A DNA stretch of 64,000 nucleotides from positions 74,025 through 138,024 of the forward strand of contig CAYUSB010000021.1 in NCBI GenBank assembly GCA_964447205.1, in the 5' to 3' direction. Shown here one piece after another: positions 26,702 through 36,063 of this stretch (position 1 is the stretch's first letter; each line of letters opens with the position of its first letter). The notes under the pieces are model-generated. The model saw only the letters and a list, made by a program, of their open reading frames with translations, was not told the DNA's origin and did no database searches. This DNA comes from JAEUKH01 sp964447205 (lineage in GTDB: Bacteria > Myxococcota_A > Polyangia > Polyangiales > Ga0077539). The translations under genes and the position numbers were made by a program.

Positions 26702-29329
26702 ATGAAGACCGTCAAACCGCAGCGCCTGGGGGTCCTCTCCCGGGTGCTCGAACACCAACGCCAGTGCCATTTCTCTGTCGGGGTGCTGGTGTTCGCCCCC
26801 CTCGACAACCCCGTGGCCCTGCCCGAGGTCGACCTGTGGAAGTTTCTCCCCGAGGCCCTCGGGGCCGACGTGGCCTTCGACATGGCCATGCCCAAGTCCC
26901 GCGGCGAGGCCCTCGTGGCCGGCAAGGCCTTCGCTCCCGGCGGGGAGGCCCGGGCCTGCGCCGTGCGGGTCCAGGTCGGGGCCGTCGACAAGACCCTGCA
27001 CGTCTTCGGCGACCGCGTATGGCGAGACGGAGAGCCCACCGAGCCCGCCCCCTTCGCCGCCATGCCCCTCACCTGGGACCGGGCCTACGGAGGCCCCGCC
27101 TTCGCCGAAAACCCCCTGGGCCGCGGGGCCGTGTCCCTCCCCGGTCCCAACGGTCCCGTGCACCCCTTGCCCAATGTCGAGCACCCCGGGTCGCCCTCGG
27201 TGACCCCCGGGGCCCCCATCGCCCCCGCGAGCTTCGGGCCCCTCGATTTCGTCTGGCCCCAACGCCAACGCAAGGCCGGGACCTACGACGCCCGCTGGCT
27301 CGAGACCTCGTACCCGGGCCTCGCCGACGACATCGACTGGACCCTCTTCAACGCCGCCCCCGACGACCAGTGGATCGACGGGTTCTTCCGCGGGGACGAG
27401 GCCTTCACCCTCACCAACCTGCACCCCACGCGGGGCGTCCTCACCGGCAAGCTCCCCGGGTTTTGCCCGCGGGCCTTCGTCACCCATCGGCAACCCGACG
27501 GGGCCGAGGTCTTCGCCGAGGTGGGCCTGCGTTGCGACACGGTCTTCTTCTTCCCCGAGGCCGAGCGGGTGGTCATGCTCTTTCGCGGGACCCACCCCGT
27601 GGCCGAAGACGACGGCCACGACATCGTGCACCTGCTCCTCGGCCTCGAAGACCTCGACCACCCGAAGGACGTGGCCCACTATCGTCAGGCCCTTGACGAC
27701 CGCCTCGACAAGAAGAAGGGAGCCCTCCTGGCCGTCGACGACCGGGCCCTTCTGCCCGACCCGAGGCCCGAGGCCCGGCCCGTCACGGGAGCCCTCGACG
27801 AGACCACCGCGGCCCTTCGCCACGAGGGCCACATGCAGAAGAACGCCCGTCGGCGCAGGGAGCGCGAGCACGAGGCCCAGCGTGCCCGCCTCGTGGCCGA
27901 TGGCCTCGACCCCGACGTGTACGGCCCGCCTCCCCTCGCCCCCGAGCCCGAGCCCATCACCCCCGAAAACCTGGCCGTGCGGGTGGCCCAACACGACGCC
28001 GAGATGGCCACGGCCCAGAGCTCGGGCGAGGCCCGCAAGGCAGAGCTTCAGGCCCAGGCCCGGGCCCTCCTGACCGAGGCCGGGATGGACCCCGAGGCCG
28101 TGCTCCAGGCCGAGGTGGGAGGCCCTCCCCGGGTCGACGGGCGCGGAGAGTTTGCCCGGCTGCGGGCCCAGGCCGACGCCATGCGGGCCCAGGGACAGGA
28201 GGCCCCCGCCCTGTTCGCCATGGTCGACGACCCCGCGACCGAGGCTCGCTTCGCCAACATCGACCGCCAGGCCCTGGAGGCGTATCGGCAGCAGGGGCAT
28301 CACTTCCCGCCTGCCCCGCGTCGCGACCCGGCGACCTCCCGGCGCCTGCGGGCCGAGGTCGAGGCGAAACGATCCCGGGGCGAGGCCCTCGACGGGATGG
28401 ACCTCACGGGGGTCGACCTCGCGGGGATCGACCTGTCCGGGGCCCGACTGCGCGGGGCCCTGCTCGAACGGGCCTCCCTGCGCGGGGCCCGACTGCGCGG
28501 GGCCGACCTGACCGAGGCCGCCCTGATGCGGGCCGACCTCACCGGGGCCGACCTCACCGACGCGGTGTGCGTCCAGACCAACTTCGGCGAGGCCCAACTC
28601 GTCGAGGTCGTGCTCGCCGGGGCCACCCTGCACCGGGCCGTGCTCTTCAAGACCACCCTGCGGCGCGTCGACGGGAGGCGGTGCACCCTGACGGGGGTGG
28701 AGTTCTTCGAGGCCGTCCTGGAGGAGGTCGACCTGCGGGACGGGAGCCTCGACGACACGATGTTCATTCACGCGCGGCTGGCGGGGGTCACGATGGCGGG
28801 GGCCTCGCTGAAGAAGGCCATGTTCATCGAGACCCCCTTGGAGAGGGTCGACCTCGGGCACGCCGCCCTGGAGGGGGCGGTGTTTGTCACCGTGACCGGG
28901 CGCGGGACCCGGTTTCACCAGGCGAAGATGCGCAACGTCCGGGTGGTGAAAGACTGCGACTTCGCAGGGGCCGACCTCTTCGGGGCCGTGCTCTGCGACG
29001 CCACCCTGCGCGAGACAAACTTCGCGGGGGCCGAGTTTTCCCGGGCCGACCTGTCTGGGGCCGACCTCTCGGGGAGCGACCTCACCGCCGCCCGCCTCCA
29101 TCAGGTCATCGCCCGCGGAACCCGGTTTGTCCGCACCAAACTCCGCGGGGCCGGGATGATCGGGGCCGACTTCATGGACGCCGTCCTGCAGAAGGCCGAC
29201 CTGCGCGGGGCCGACCTCACCTACGCGAGCCTCTACCGGGCCGACCTGATGCGCTCCCAGGGCGACGCCGGAACGAAGCTCGCCGAGGTGTACGCCCTCA
29301 AGGCCCGCATCGACCGGAGGCCCGCATGA
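26702..29329 (+). CDS. T6SS accessory: DUF2169 domain fused to pentapeptide repeats
   Basis: An 875-residue protein starting 17 bp after vgrG. Residues 1 to about 310 form a DUF2169 domain (PLTWDRAYGGPAFAENPLG, FFFPEAERVVMLFRGTHP). A helical linker rich in Ala/Glu/Arg follows (about 330-540). The last 310 residues are pentapeptide repeats (LTGADLTDAV, LSGADLSGSDL). DUF2169 genes regularly sit beside vgrG and PAAR-like genes and are thought to act as loading adaptors or chaperones for spike-borne effectors. Its stop overlaps the next start (ATGA, 29326-29329). Confidence 0.88.
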   Translation: MKTVKPQRLGVLSRVLEHQRQCHFSVGVLVFAPLDNPVALPEVDLWKFLPEALGADVAFDMAMPKSRGEALVAGKAFAPGGEARACAVRVQVGAVDKTLHVFGDRVWRDGEPTEPAPFAAMPLTWDRAYGGPAFAENPLGRGAVSLPGPNGPVHPLPNVEHPGSPSVTPGAPIAPASFGPLDFVWPQRQRKAGTYDARWLETSYPGLADDIDWTLFNAAPDDQWIDGFFRGDEAFTLTNLHPTRGVLTGKLPGFCPRAFVTHRQPDGAEVFAEVGLRCDTVFFFPEAERVVMLFRGTHPVAEDDGHDIVHLLLGLEDLDHPKDVAHYRQALDDRLDKKKGALLAVDDRALLPDPRPEARPVTGALDETTAALRHEGHMQKNARRRREREHEAQRARLVADGLDPDVYGPPPLAPEPEPITPENLAVRVAQHDAEMATAQSSGEARKAELQAQARALLTEAGMDPEAVLQAEVGGPPRVDGRGEFARLRAQADAMRAQGQEAPALFAMVDDPATEARFANIDRQALEAYRQQGHHFPPAPRRDPATSRRLRAEVEAKRSRGEALDGMDLTGVDLAGIDLSGARLRGALLERASLRGARLRGADLTEAALMRADLTGADLTDAVCVQTNFGEAQLVEVVLAGATLHRAVLFKTTLRRVDGRRCTLTGVEFFEAVLEEVDLRDGSLDDTMFIHARLAGVTMAGASLKKAMFIETPLERVDLGHAALEGAVFVTVTGRGTRFHQAKMRNVRVVKDCDFAGADLFGAVLCDATLRETNFAGAEFSRADLSGADLSGSDLTAARLHQVIARGTRFVRTKLRGAGMIGADFMDAVLQKADLRGADLTYASLYRADLMRSQGDAGTKLAEVYALKARIDRRPA

Positions 29330-30414
29330 GCCGGCTGACCCGGGCGGAGGTCGTCGATCGGGTGCGGCACGCCGAGCTCCTGGAGAAGCTCGACCTGTCA
29401 GGCCTCGACCTGTCGGGCCTCGAACTCGACGGGGCCGTGATCGAGGGCTGCGACCTGCGGGGGGCGAAGCTCGACGGGGCCTCCTTCGACGAGTCCGTGG
29501 TGACGGGCTGCGACCTGCGGGGGGCCTCCCTGCGGGAGGTGGGGCTGCGGGTGGTCACCTTCGACCGCTGCGCCATGGACGGGGTCACCTTCTGCGGGAC
29601 CGCGATGCCCCACAGCAATTTCCATCAGTGCACGATGGAGGGGGCCGACTTCACCGCCACCCGGCTCCTGGCCCCCAATTTCGTGCAGTGCGACCTCACC
29701 CGGGCCCGGTTCGGGACGGGCCGCCTGGAGGAGGTGGTGTGGGTTGGGTGCACCGTCACGGGGACCGACCTCGCCGGGGCCACCCTCGTCGGCTGCGCCA
29801 TCCTCGACACCGACCTCACGGTCTTGACCCTGCGCGGGGTCACCCTCCGTCGTACGGTGATGCAGGGTTGCCGCCTGTCGGGCCTCGACCTGTCGGGGCT
29901 CGACCTCAGCACCTCGCTCTTTCAAGGGGCCGAGATGGCCGGGGTCGACCTGCGGGGGGCCCTCCTCGATCGGTGCAACTTCAAGGACGCCGTGCTCACC
30001 GAGGCCCGGATCGACGAGGCCCGGGCCCCGAGCTCCCTGTGGCTCGGGGCGAAGATGGAGGGGATTCGGGGGGTACGGGCCGTCCTGCGGCAGGCCATCT
30101 TCCTCGGGGCCGACCTGTCGCGGGCCCAACTGTCGGGGGCCGACCTGCACCAGGCCAACTTCGTGCGGGCGAAGTGCGTCGAGGCCCAGATGGCCGGGGC
30201 CGACCTCACCTACGCCGACCTGTCCCACGCCGACTTCACCGGGGCCAACCTCACGGGGGCCACGATGTTTCGTGCCGTCTTGCACCGTACGACCCTCACG
30301 GGGGCGGCGGTGACTGGGCGGGCCCTCGCGCTCGGAGACGACCCCGACCTCGCCCGAGCCGAAGACTTTCGACCCCCCGCGGCGGCGGCCATCCCCCCAC
30401 GACCCGAGACCTGA
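29326..30414 (+). CDS. Pentapeptide-repeat protein of the T6SS cassette
   Basis: A 362-residue protein that, after a short helical start (TRAEVVDRVRHAELLEKL), is pentapeptide repeats throughout (LDLSGLDLSGLELDGAVIEG), some with Cys (CDLRGAKLDG). The helix N-terminus and repeat style match the tail of the preceding DUF2169 protein, so it may have arisen by duplication. Translation is coupled to that gene by a four-base overlap. Likely an adaptor or structural partner of the spike. Confidence 0.85.
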   Translation: MSRLTRAEVVDRVRHAELLEKLDLSGLDLSGLELDGAVIEGCDLRGAKLDGASFDESVVTGCDLRGASLREVGLRVVTFDRCAMDGVTFCGTAMPHSNFHQCTMEGADFTATRLLAPNFVQCDLTRARFGTGRLEEVVWVGCTVTGTDLAGATLVGCAILDTDLTVLTLRGVTLRRTVMQGCRLSGLDLSGLDLSTSLFQGAEMAGVDLRGALLDRCNFKDAVLTEARIDEARAPSSLWLGAKMEGIRGVRAVLRQAIFLGADLSRAQLSGADLHQANFVRAKCVEAQMAGADLTYADLSHADFTGANLTGATMFRAVLHRTTLTGAAVTGRALALGDDPDLARAEDFRPPAAAAIPPRPET

Positions 30415-30434
30415 GACCCGAAGGAGATACGACG

Positions 30435-31088
30435 ATGCAAGTGGTGACACGGTTGCCGGTGCGGCTCCCCGCCCAGACGGACGGAGTGATCGAGGCCCTG
30501 GAGGCCGACGGATGGCTGCGGGTGCAGAGCGGGGCGGGCGTCCTGCGGTGCCGACAGGCCGCGAGCTGTATGCTGGCCCCGGGGGCGGGCGATCGGGTGC
30601 TGGTGGCCACCCTGCACGACACGGAGTGTTGGGTCCTCGCGGTGCTCGAACGGGCCGAGGGGGCGGGGCGGGCGGTGGTGGAGGTTCCGGGCGATGGGGA
30701 GATTCGTGCGGCCGCGGGGGCCCTGGTGATGGCGGCCCGCGACGGGGTGACGGTGGCCACGGGGGGGCCGATGCGGGTGCACAGCGACAGCCTGGAGCTG
30801 CACGCCCGGGAGGGCAGCGCCGTGCTCGGGGTGCTGAAGCTCCTGGCCGAGACCGTGGAGGGCGAAGCCGGGGCCCTTCGGGGGCGCTTCGGGGTGATCG
30901 ACACGGTGGCCGAGCGGGTGTCGTCGCGGGCCCAACGGGTGTACCGCTGGGTGGAGGAGTTTGAGCAGCTCCGGGCCCGGCGGGTGGACTGGGACATGAA
31001 GGAGACCGCGCAGATTCATGCCCGGGAGGCCCTGGTGACGGCCGAGGGCCTCGTGAAGATCGACGGGGCCCAGATTCACGTAGGCTGA
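30435..31088 (+). CDS. DUF3540 family T6SS accessory protein
   Basis: A 217-residue protein with a strong Shine-Dalgarno (AAGGAGA) before the ATG at 30435. The first half is beta-rich with a small Cys pair (RCRQAASCML) and HDTECWVLAVLER; the second is helical (VIDTVAERVSSRAQRVYRWV) with a short beta tail. DUF3540 genes occur in this same order, between DUF2169/pentapeptide genes and DUF4150, in many spike clusters. Exact role unknown; probably an assembly factor or part of the spike tip. Confidence 0.82.
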   Translation: MQVVTRLPVRLPAQTDGVIEALEADGWLRVQSGAGVLRCRQAASCMLAPGAGDRVLVATLHDTECWVLAVLERAEGAGRAVVEVPGDGEIRAAAGALVMAARDGVTVATGGPMRVHSDSLELHAREGSAVLGVLKLLAETVEGEAGALRGRFGVIDTVAERVSSRAQRVYRWVEEFEQLRARRVDWDMKETAQIHAREALVTAEGLVKIDGAQIHVG

Positions 31089-31121
31089 ACGACGACGGGA
31101 CAGGACGGAGGGAGCGAGACG

Positions 31122-31517
31122 ATGTTTGCCAACACGCAGATGATGGGGATGGACACGGGGTTTCCGGATGTGTGCCTCACGCCCACCCCGGCGGGGCCGG
31201 TGCCCATCCCGTATCCCAACATTGCCATGGGGCCGATGGGGGTTCCGGCCGCCTACAACGTGCTGTTTATGATGGCCCCGGCCCACAACCTCAGCACGAC
31301 CATCCCGATGACCAACGGGGACAACCCCGGGGTGGCCATGGGGGTGGCCTCGGGCATGGTGATGGGGCCCTCGCGAGCCCTGACGGCCGCGTTTACGGTT
31401 CTCGTCGGCGGCATCCCCGCCACCCGCCTCACCTCCATGAACCTCCAGAACAGCACCAACTGCCCTGGGGTTCGGGTGGTTCCGAGTCAGGTTAAGGTGT
31501 TGCTGCTGGCGCCTTGA
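31122..31517 (+). CDS. DUF4150 PAAR-like spike-tip protein
   Basis: A 131-residue protein preceded by GGAGGGA. Hallmarks of DUF4150 are DVCLTPTPAGPVPIPYPN at the N-terminus, MGVASGMVMGPSR in the middle and a Cys near the end (NCPGVRV). DUF4150 proteins are PAAR-like and cap the VgrG needle, often carrying or recruiting a toxin. Here no toxin domain is fused, so it would sharpen the tip and bind an effector in trans. Confidence 0.88.
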   Translation: MFANTQMMGMDTGFPDVCLTPTPAGPVPIPYPNIAMGPMGVPAAYNVLFMMAPAHNLSTTIPMTNGDNPGVAMGVASGMVMGPSRALTAAFTVLVGGIPATRLTSMNLQNSTNCPGVRVVPSQVKVLLLAP

Positions 31518-31567
31518 GGGCTTCCTCCGCCCTGACGGCCGTTTTGCCCATTGGAGACACGACCCCG

Positions 31568-33463
31568 ATGACCGCTCCGCCCATCGCCCGCAGCGCCGCC
31601 CAACGCGCGGCCTTGTACACCCTCTGGGAGGCCCCCATTCCCGCAGGGGCCGTGCTCTTGTGTCAGCCCGACGAGCAGGTGGTGGTGCTCGCCGAGGGAC
31701 AGGTTCGTAACGTCCTGTCCGAGGGGCGTTTTGAGCTCGACCCCGCCCGGCTCCCCTTCCTGGCCGACCGGGTCGACCCGGCCTCTGGGACCCTGCGGGT
31801 TCGGCTCTGTTTTGTGACCGTACACCGCCCGGTGACCCTCGCCTGGGAGGGCCCCGTCGGGGACGTCGAGGAGCATCGCCCCAAGGCTCGGGTGTCGCCC
31901 CTTCTGCGGGTCCGGCTGAGCCTCGCGGTGGAGGAGGTCCTGGCGCTGGCCGAGCTGGTGGGGGCCCTCGGGGACAAGGCCAGCCCCGAGGCCCTGGTGG
32001 CCGAGTGGACCCGGCGCCTGGAGGCCTGGGTCAAACACTGGGCCCAGGCCGTGCTCTCCCGGGAGGGGGTGGTGGTTCACCTCGGGGTGGCCGCAGGGGC
32101 CCGGCTGCAATCGCGGCTCCGCGAGGCCCTCGGCGAGGCCACCCCCGCGATGGGGCTGGCCCTGCAGGCCGTGGAGTCGCTGGAGGTCCTGCTGTCGCAG
32201 GAGGCGGCCGGGCGTCTGCGCGCGCTCGGAGCCGTCGTGCCCGAAGAGGCCGTGCGGGTCGAGCCCGCCCCCGAAGCCGCGACCGGTGGGGCCCGGACGT
32301 CTCTGCCCTTCGCGCACGTCGGATCGCTGCGGACCCGATGCCAGACCCCCGACGGCGACGCCTCGGCCCTCCTGCACGATGTTGGGGTTCCGATGGTGGT
32401 GGCTGACGCGGGGGTGGCCCCGTGGTGGCGCGGGTCGCAGCCGACGGTGTGGGCCGTCCGTCAAGCCACCCGGCCCTCTCTCGGGGTGAGCCCGCAGGGC
32501 ATCGGGCTCTACGCCACCGAGGCCGAGGCCCAGGCCGCCTACGCTCGGGCTCGCCAGGCCCTCGGACAGGCCGTCCCGGGGCTCCAGACGCGCGACGCCC
32601 GCGGAGACGCTCCCCGGCTGGCTCCGGGGTCGGTTCGGGCGGAGGCGTTTTTGCTGGGGGGCGAGGAGGTCGCGTGGTTGAGCGTCGACCAGCTCTCCGA
32701 CGCCCTGGCCCTGGCCGCCATGACCCCCGAGGCCCACGCCTTCACCCTCGGGACGGGCGAGGCCCTCGGGATTCGTGCGGGAGGCCGGTCGCTCCACCTG
32801 GCCCTGCGACGGGGCGAGGGGGGCGTCGAGGGGGTCGTCCTGGGCGACCTGGGGGACGCGTCCCCGGAGACCATGGAGAGGCTCGTGGAGGGCTCCTGGG
32901 AGCCTGTTCCGACGGGCGAGGTCGGGGTCGACCTGCCGAGCGGGGTGGCCCTGGTGTTCTGGGGGGCGGTGTCGGGGTCGGCCCTGGCCGGGGGGGTCGA
33001 CGCCGAGGACGGGGTGAAGGGCATCCTGCGGGGGCTCACGGGCCGCGACGCGGGGGCCCTGGCCACGGCCTTCGACCTGTTTGCGGGAGGGGCCCTGGCG
33101 TACGCGGTTCGGGTGCGGCCGGGGCGGTATCGGGTGGAGGTGTTTCGTACGGCCGAGCCTGCGGGGCGCTGCGTGGTCTTGACCCACAGCGAGGCCACGG
33201 CGTGGCGACCGGGTTCGGCGGTGCAGAAGCCCGTCGCGGGGCCCGCGGCCGAGGACGACCCCGAGGTCCTGCCGGGCACGAGTCACCCCCGGGTGTCGGA
33301 CTTCGGGCGGCTCCTCCAGCGGCTCAAGCGGGGCGAGCGGGCCGTGGTCCTCGCCCAGGAGGGTCTCGACGATGCGTCGGCCGATGCGGTGCAGTTGAAA
33401 TGGCTCGGGGCCCTCGGGGCCAACCCCTCCCTCGTGCCGCGATTGGCCCCGTGGATGCGCTGA
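31568..33463 (+). CDS. SPFH-like protein in the T6SS cassette
   Basis: The ATG at 31568 was preferred, with GGAGA 12 bases upstream; a TTG at 31514 overlapping the DUF4150 stop is possible. The 631-residue protein opens with features of SPFH/virion-core-like proteins: AGAVLLCQPDEQVVVLAEGQ, then GRFELDPARLPFLADRV and a stretch of beta strands, then helices (VEEVLALAELVGAL). The C-terminal 400 residues are of unknown family. There is no membrane segment. Its position as last gene of the run suggests a cassette role, perhaps a scaffold, but that is inference. Confidence 0.55.
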   Translation: MTAPPIARSAAQRAALYTLWEAPIPAGAVLLCQPDEQVVVLAEGQVRNVLSEGRFELDPARLPFLADRVDPASGTLRVRLCFVTVHRPVTLAWEGPVGDVEEHRPKARVSPLLRVRLSLAVEEVLALAELVGALGDKASPEALVAEWTRRLEAWVKHWAQAVLSREGVVVHLGVAAGARLQSRLREALGEATPAMGLALQAVESLEVLLSQEAAGRLRALGAVVPEEAVRVEPAPEAATGGARTSLPFAHVGSLRTRCQTPDGDASALLHDVGVPMVVADAGVAPWWRGSQPTVWAVRQATRPSLGVSPQGIGLYATEAEAQAAYARARQALGQAVPGLQTRDARGDAPRLAPGSVRAEAFLLGGEEVAWLSVDQLSDALALAAMTPEAHAFTLGTGEALGIRAGGRSLHLALRRGEGGVEGVVLGDLGDASPETMERLVEGSWEPVPTGEVGVDLPSGVALVFWGAVSGSALAGGVDAEDGVKGILRGLTGRDAGALATAFDLFAGGALAYAVRVRPGRYRVEVFRTAEPAGRCVVLTHSEATAWRPGSAVQKPVAGPAAEDDPEVLPGTSHPRVSDFGRLLQRLKRGERAVVLAQEGLDDASADAVQLKWLGALGANPSLVPRLAPWMR

Positions 33464-33474
33464 GCGGCCCGACG

Positions 33475-33569
33475 GCCCTCACCCAATACTGCTCGTACGT
33501 CGCCCAATCGCCCTCTCCCGTGACCGGGAGAGGGCACCCTTGTATTGTGAGAATCGAGGAGGTGAGGGC
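33475..33569. repeat. Hairpin element between convergent genes
   Basis: Ends GCCCTCACC (33475) and GGTGAGGGC (33561) are inverted copies, and the centre is a strong hairpin at 33510-33535 (GCCCTCTCCCG...CGGGAGAGGGC). The CCCTCTCC/GGAGAGGG and CTCACC/GGTGAG pieces recall the DISARM-region repeats. Its place between convergent genes makes a bidirectional terminator role plausible. Confidence 0.7.
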
Positions 33570-33613
33570 TGCCGAGCCTGGGGAAATCCTCCTCGCTCTG
33601 GGGGTTCGGCCCG

Positions 33614-34174
33614 CTACCCCTGCTCGATCTCTGCGGCGTCGAGGTCGGGGAAGGTGACGGTGCACGACCCCGGGTCGATGTCCTCGAAGCGCACGACCCC
33701 GGCGGCGTTGGTCGATCCCGTGCGTTCGCTCCCGTCGGGCAGGACGATGCGGTACCGCTGCCCCGCCACGGGGAGCCCGTCCTGATCGACGAGCCGAACC
33801 TCCACCCAGTGCTCGACCTCGGGCCCGGGGGTCGGACCCGGGGTGGGTCCGGGCGTGGGCCCTGGGGTCGGGCCAGGGAGGGCCCCTCCGTCGAGGGAGA
33901 GCCGGGTGCGGTGCAGGGTGATGGCCCCGTCCACGAGGGCCCAGGCGGCGTAGTCGCGGCGGGCTTTGGGGTCGAGGCGGGTCGGGTCGCGGGCGAGGCT
34001 CGCGTCGCCGAGGGTGTGGTGTACGACCGCGGCGTCGAGGGGGTCGTCGTGGAGGCCGTCGAGGAGCGTCCGGGCGGCGTCCAGGGTGTCGACGCGCAGG
34101 GGGTCTGAGACACCCGCGGTGCGGTCGACCGAGACGTGCCAGGAGTCGCCCTGGTGGAAGAGTGCGCGGGTCAT
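33614..34174 (-). CDS. T6SS-associated small protein with C-terminal Ig-like domain
   Basis: Start at 34174 (MTRALFHQGDSW), 186 residues. The N-terminal half is helical (VDTLDAARTLLDGLHDD), followed by a four-fold GPTP tandem linker, then a beta domain (VEVRLVDQDGLPVAGQRYRI, FEDIDPGSCTVTFPDLDA). That last domain is common as an extension on VgrG, PAAR and effector-linked proteins, so it is probably another spike-associated factor, though it is transcribed toward the cassette rather than with it. Confidence 0.55.
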   Translation of the reverse strand: MTRALFHQGDSWHVSVDRTAGVSDPLRVDTLDAARTLLDGLHDDPLDAAVVHHTLGDASLARDPTRLDPKARRDYAAWALVDGAITLHRTRLSLDGGALPGPTPGPTPGPTPGPTPGPEVEHWVEVRLVDQDGLPVAGQRYRIVLPDGSERTGSTNAAGVVRFEDIDPGSCTVTFPDLDAAEIEQG

Positions 34175-34526
34175 CGCGGAGGAGATTGATCCTCGCACGG
34201 CCCGGCGCGGCCTGTCGAGGCGCCTGGAGCTCGGAGTACGTCCCCGGGGCGGGGGCAGGATGAGCGAGACGGCCGCCCACAGCGGAGGGGATGCGACGCA
34301 TGGCAACCCGCGCAGCCGCGTGCAGCCAAGCGGCGCCCGGCAAGGAGGGGGAGGCGACTTTCCCCGCAGCGAGCACGGCGGTACGCTGGCCTCACGACGG
34401 ACCGACTCCGGCTGAAAACTCACCCGCGGCCCCTGACTCGCAAGACAGCTGCTATCCCCCGGCACAGCGTGCCGCGGGCGTGGTCAGCAGGGGGGAGGTT
34501 GTAAGAGGCTGTGGAACAGATATGAA
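34175..34526. other. Intergenic region
   Basis: No gene, repeat or RNA is recognised. It should contain the promoter of the gene starting at 34174. Composition becomes AT-richer toward 34500, where the transposase remnant begins. Confidence 0.4.
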
Positions 34527-34790
34527 TCAAGAAAGTCGAGCCAGCCTATTTGCGGCAAGACGGGTAAAAGCGATATATGCCCAGCACCTCTCTGTCGTTG
34601 CTGGCCGGTCATAACACCGCGCCAACTGTCGCTGGTGCTGAAGGCAGCCATAGCTCCTCTCTACGGTCCACCTTTTTGGAAGTACATGGAATCCTGGGAG
34701 CTGATCGGTGCGTTTCACCATTTCGACCCGAACGCCGTGTTCCTTTGCGGCGTCTGCGACGGGAGAGCCGTCAAAAATGAGCTGGGAGGC
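34527..34790 (-). pseudogene. C-terminal remnant of an IS5-family transposase
   Basis: The minus-strand frame ends with FHVLPKRWTVERSYGCLQHQ, the C-terminal DDE_Tnp signature with its catalytic Glu (WTVERSYG), then ERCWAYIAFTRLAANRLA, as in IS5/IS1031-type enzymes. Upstream only a short stretch (AKEHGVRVEMVKRTDQ) is related; the N-terminal two thirds, including the first Asp residues, are absent. No inverted repeats were identified. It is a dead fragment, AT-richer than its surroundings. Confidence 0.75.
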
Positions 34791-35535
34791 ACTCGCGCAA
34801 ATCGTCGCTCCCAACGTCATCCTCGATGCGTCGCTGCGAGGAACCCGTTGGACTGCCGATCCCCCTTCGGCACCGGTGGGGCCGAGCTTGCGTACGCTCG
34901 TCCCGCAACGCACGGCCCGGATTCACGGCCGCAAGGTGCGGAGCATCCCGGGCGGCATGCGCCACGCCGAGCAAGCCGACGCCGAGGGCCTCGTGCGACG
35001 GGCCGCCGACAGGCTTGCCCACGCCGGGGTTGGCAGCAGCCGAGCGCCTGCCCCACGGGGTCGCCGCGTGCAGGGCCCCGACGCCGAACCAGGCACCGCA
35101 GCAGACCCCAGGAACCTCTGGCGCATCTGCGACGCCATGCCCATCACGCCCCCGCAGTTGCCGAGATGGGTCGTTCTTTCTCGTGACGGTTGAAGTTGCG
35201 AGTTGCGAGGTCAGGTGTGCACGCGCAGAGATGGGGTACCCGTTCCGGCGCGTGCAGGTGTGACCTTGCCGGGACGGGTGACCCGTCGTCCCGAGCCCGA
35301 CCCTGACCGCGGGGGCTACGCGCAGGGTGATGTTCGGCCGCCGGGATGGTCTCGGAGCCTCGGTCGGAGGGCCACACGTCGGGCTTGCGGGCCATGGCGT
35401 CGGGTGGGACCGGGCGAGGCACGTCGGCAAGGCAAAGCGGAGGATGGGTGTCCAAGCATCGGGTGATGGCTTCGAACGGCGACTTCGGGGCGGTTCTCCA
35501 GGTCCGCTCCCTCTCGCGGATACCCTCCCTACAAC
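34791..35535. other. Long region without a recognised gene
   Basis: Several overlapping frames are open because the DNA is GC-rich, but none looks like a real protein or has a convincing ribosome site. It lies next to the transposase remnant and is probably degraded mobile-element or intergenic DNA. No tRNA, CRISPR or inverted repeat was seen. Confidence 0.4.
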
Positions 35536-35748
35536 TCAGGGGTCCGGGTAACCTTGGTCCCCCAATTCTTGTAGGCTTTCGTCAACTTCCCCTTCCCATC
35601 CAGTGATGCCCGCAGCCTTCAGGGCCGCGATCTTGTCCCCCTCCTCGCCGCTTCGCAGCGCGTCGAGGAGCGACTCTGGCGTCCAGACCTCTGCGGGAGC
35701 CTGTCGGGCCGCGACAGTGTCCCTCTTCTGACCTTCATTCTTTGCCAT
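35536..35748 (-). CDS. Small hypothetical protein
   Basis: A 70-residue frame starting at 35748 (MAKNEGQKRDTV). It is acidic in its second half (GEVDESLQELGDQGYPDP) with a helical middle (TPESLLDALRSGEEGDKIAAL). The protein-like composition makes a real gene plausible, but there is no family and only a weak Shine-Dalgarno. Confidence 0.4.
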   Translation of the reverse strand: MAKNEGQKRDTVAARQAPAEVWTPESLLDALRSGEEGDKIAALKAAGITGWEGEVDESLQELGDQGYPDP

Positions 35749-36063
35749 AACGCCCGTCCTTTCGCACCGGCCAGACGGCCAGAATATTGTTGGCCTCGCG
35801 CACCGAGAGGCACCCTGCCACATCGCACTCTCAGCACCACGCCTCGTGCCTGGTCCTCGTCGTCGGCCCTACTCCTGAGGGCTGCCCTTGACCGCGACGA
35901 CCTCGCCCGCGACCATAGGCTCCGAGCCGATTCTGGTCCACGGGCCTCCCCTCCGAATCCCAGGAGGTCCCGACGGTGTTGACATCGGAGGGGGGACGGG
36001 GCCCCAATGCCCGGGGTCGAGACGTTGCGCCCGATGGGCCAGCGACACAAGGCGAGAGGGACG
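35749..36063. other. Divergent intergenic region
   Basis: No gene is seen. A TTGACA box occurs at 35979-35984 on the plus strand ahead of the LysM gene, but no good -10 box follows at the expected distance. CCCTCCGA (about 35949) and TCGGAGGG (about 35985) could pair as a hairpin. Confidence 0.3.

Noticed and set aside
26297..29101. 934-residue minus-strand frame opposite the DUF2169-pentapeptide gene
   Set aside because: An artefact of repeats read on the other strand (GPREVGP-type periodicity); no ribosome site or domain.
34791..35535. Open frames on both strands near the transposase remnant
   Set aside because: All look like GC-rich random frames without protein-like composition, starts or homology by eye.
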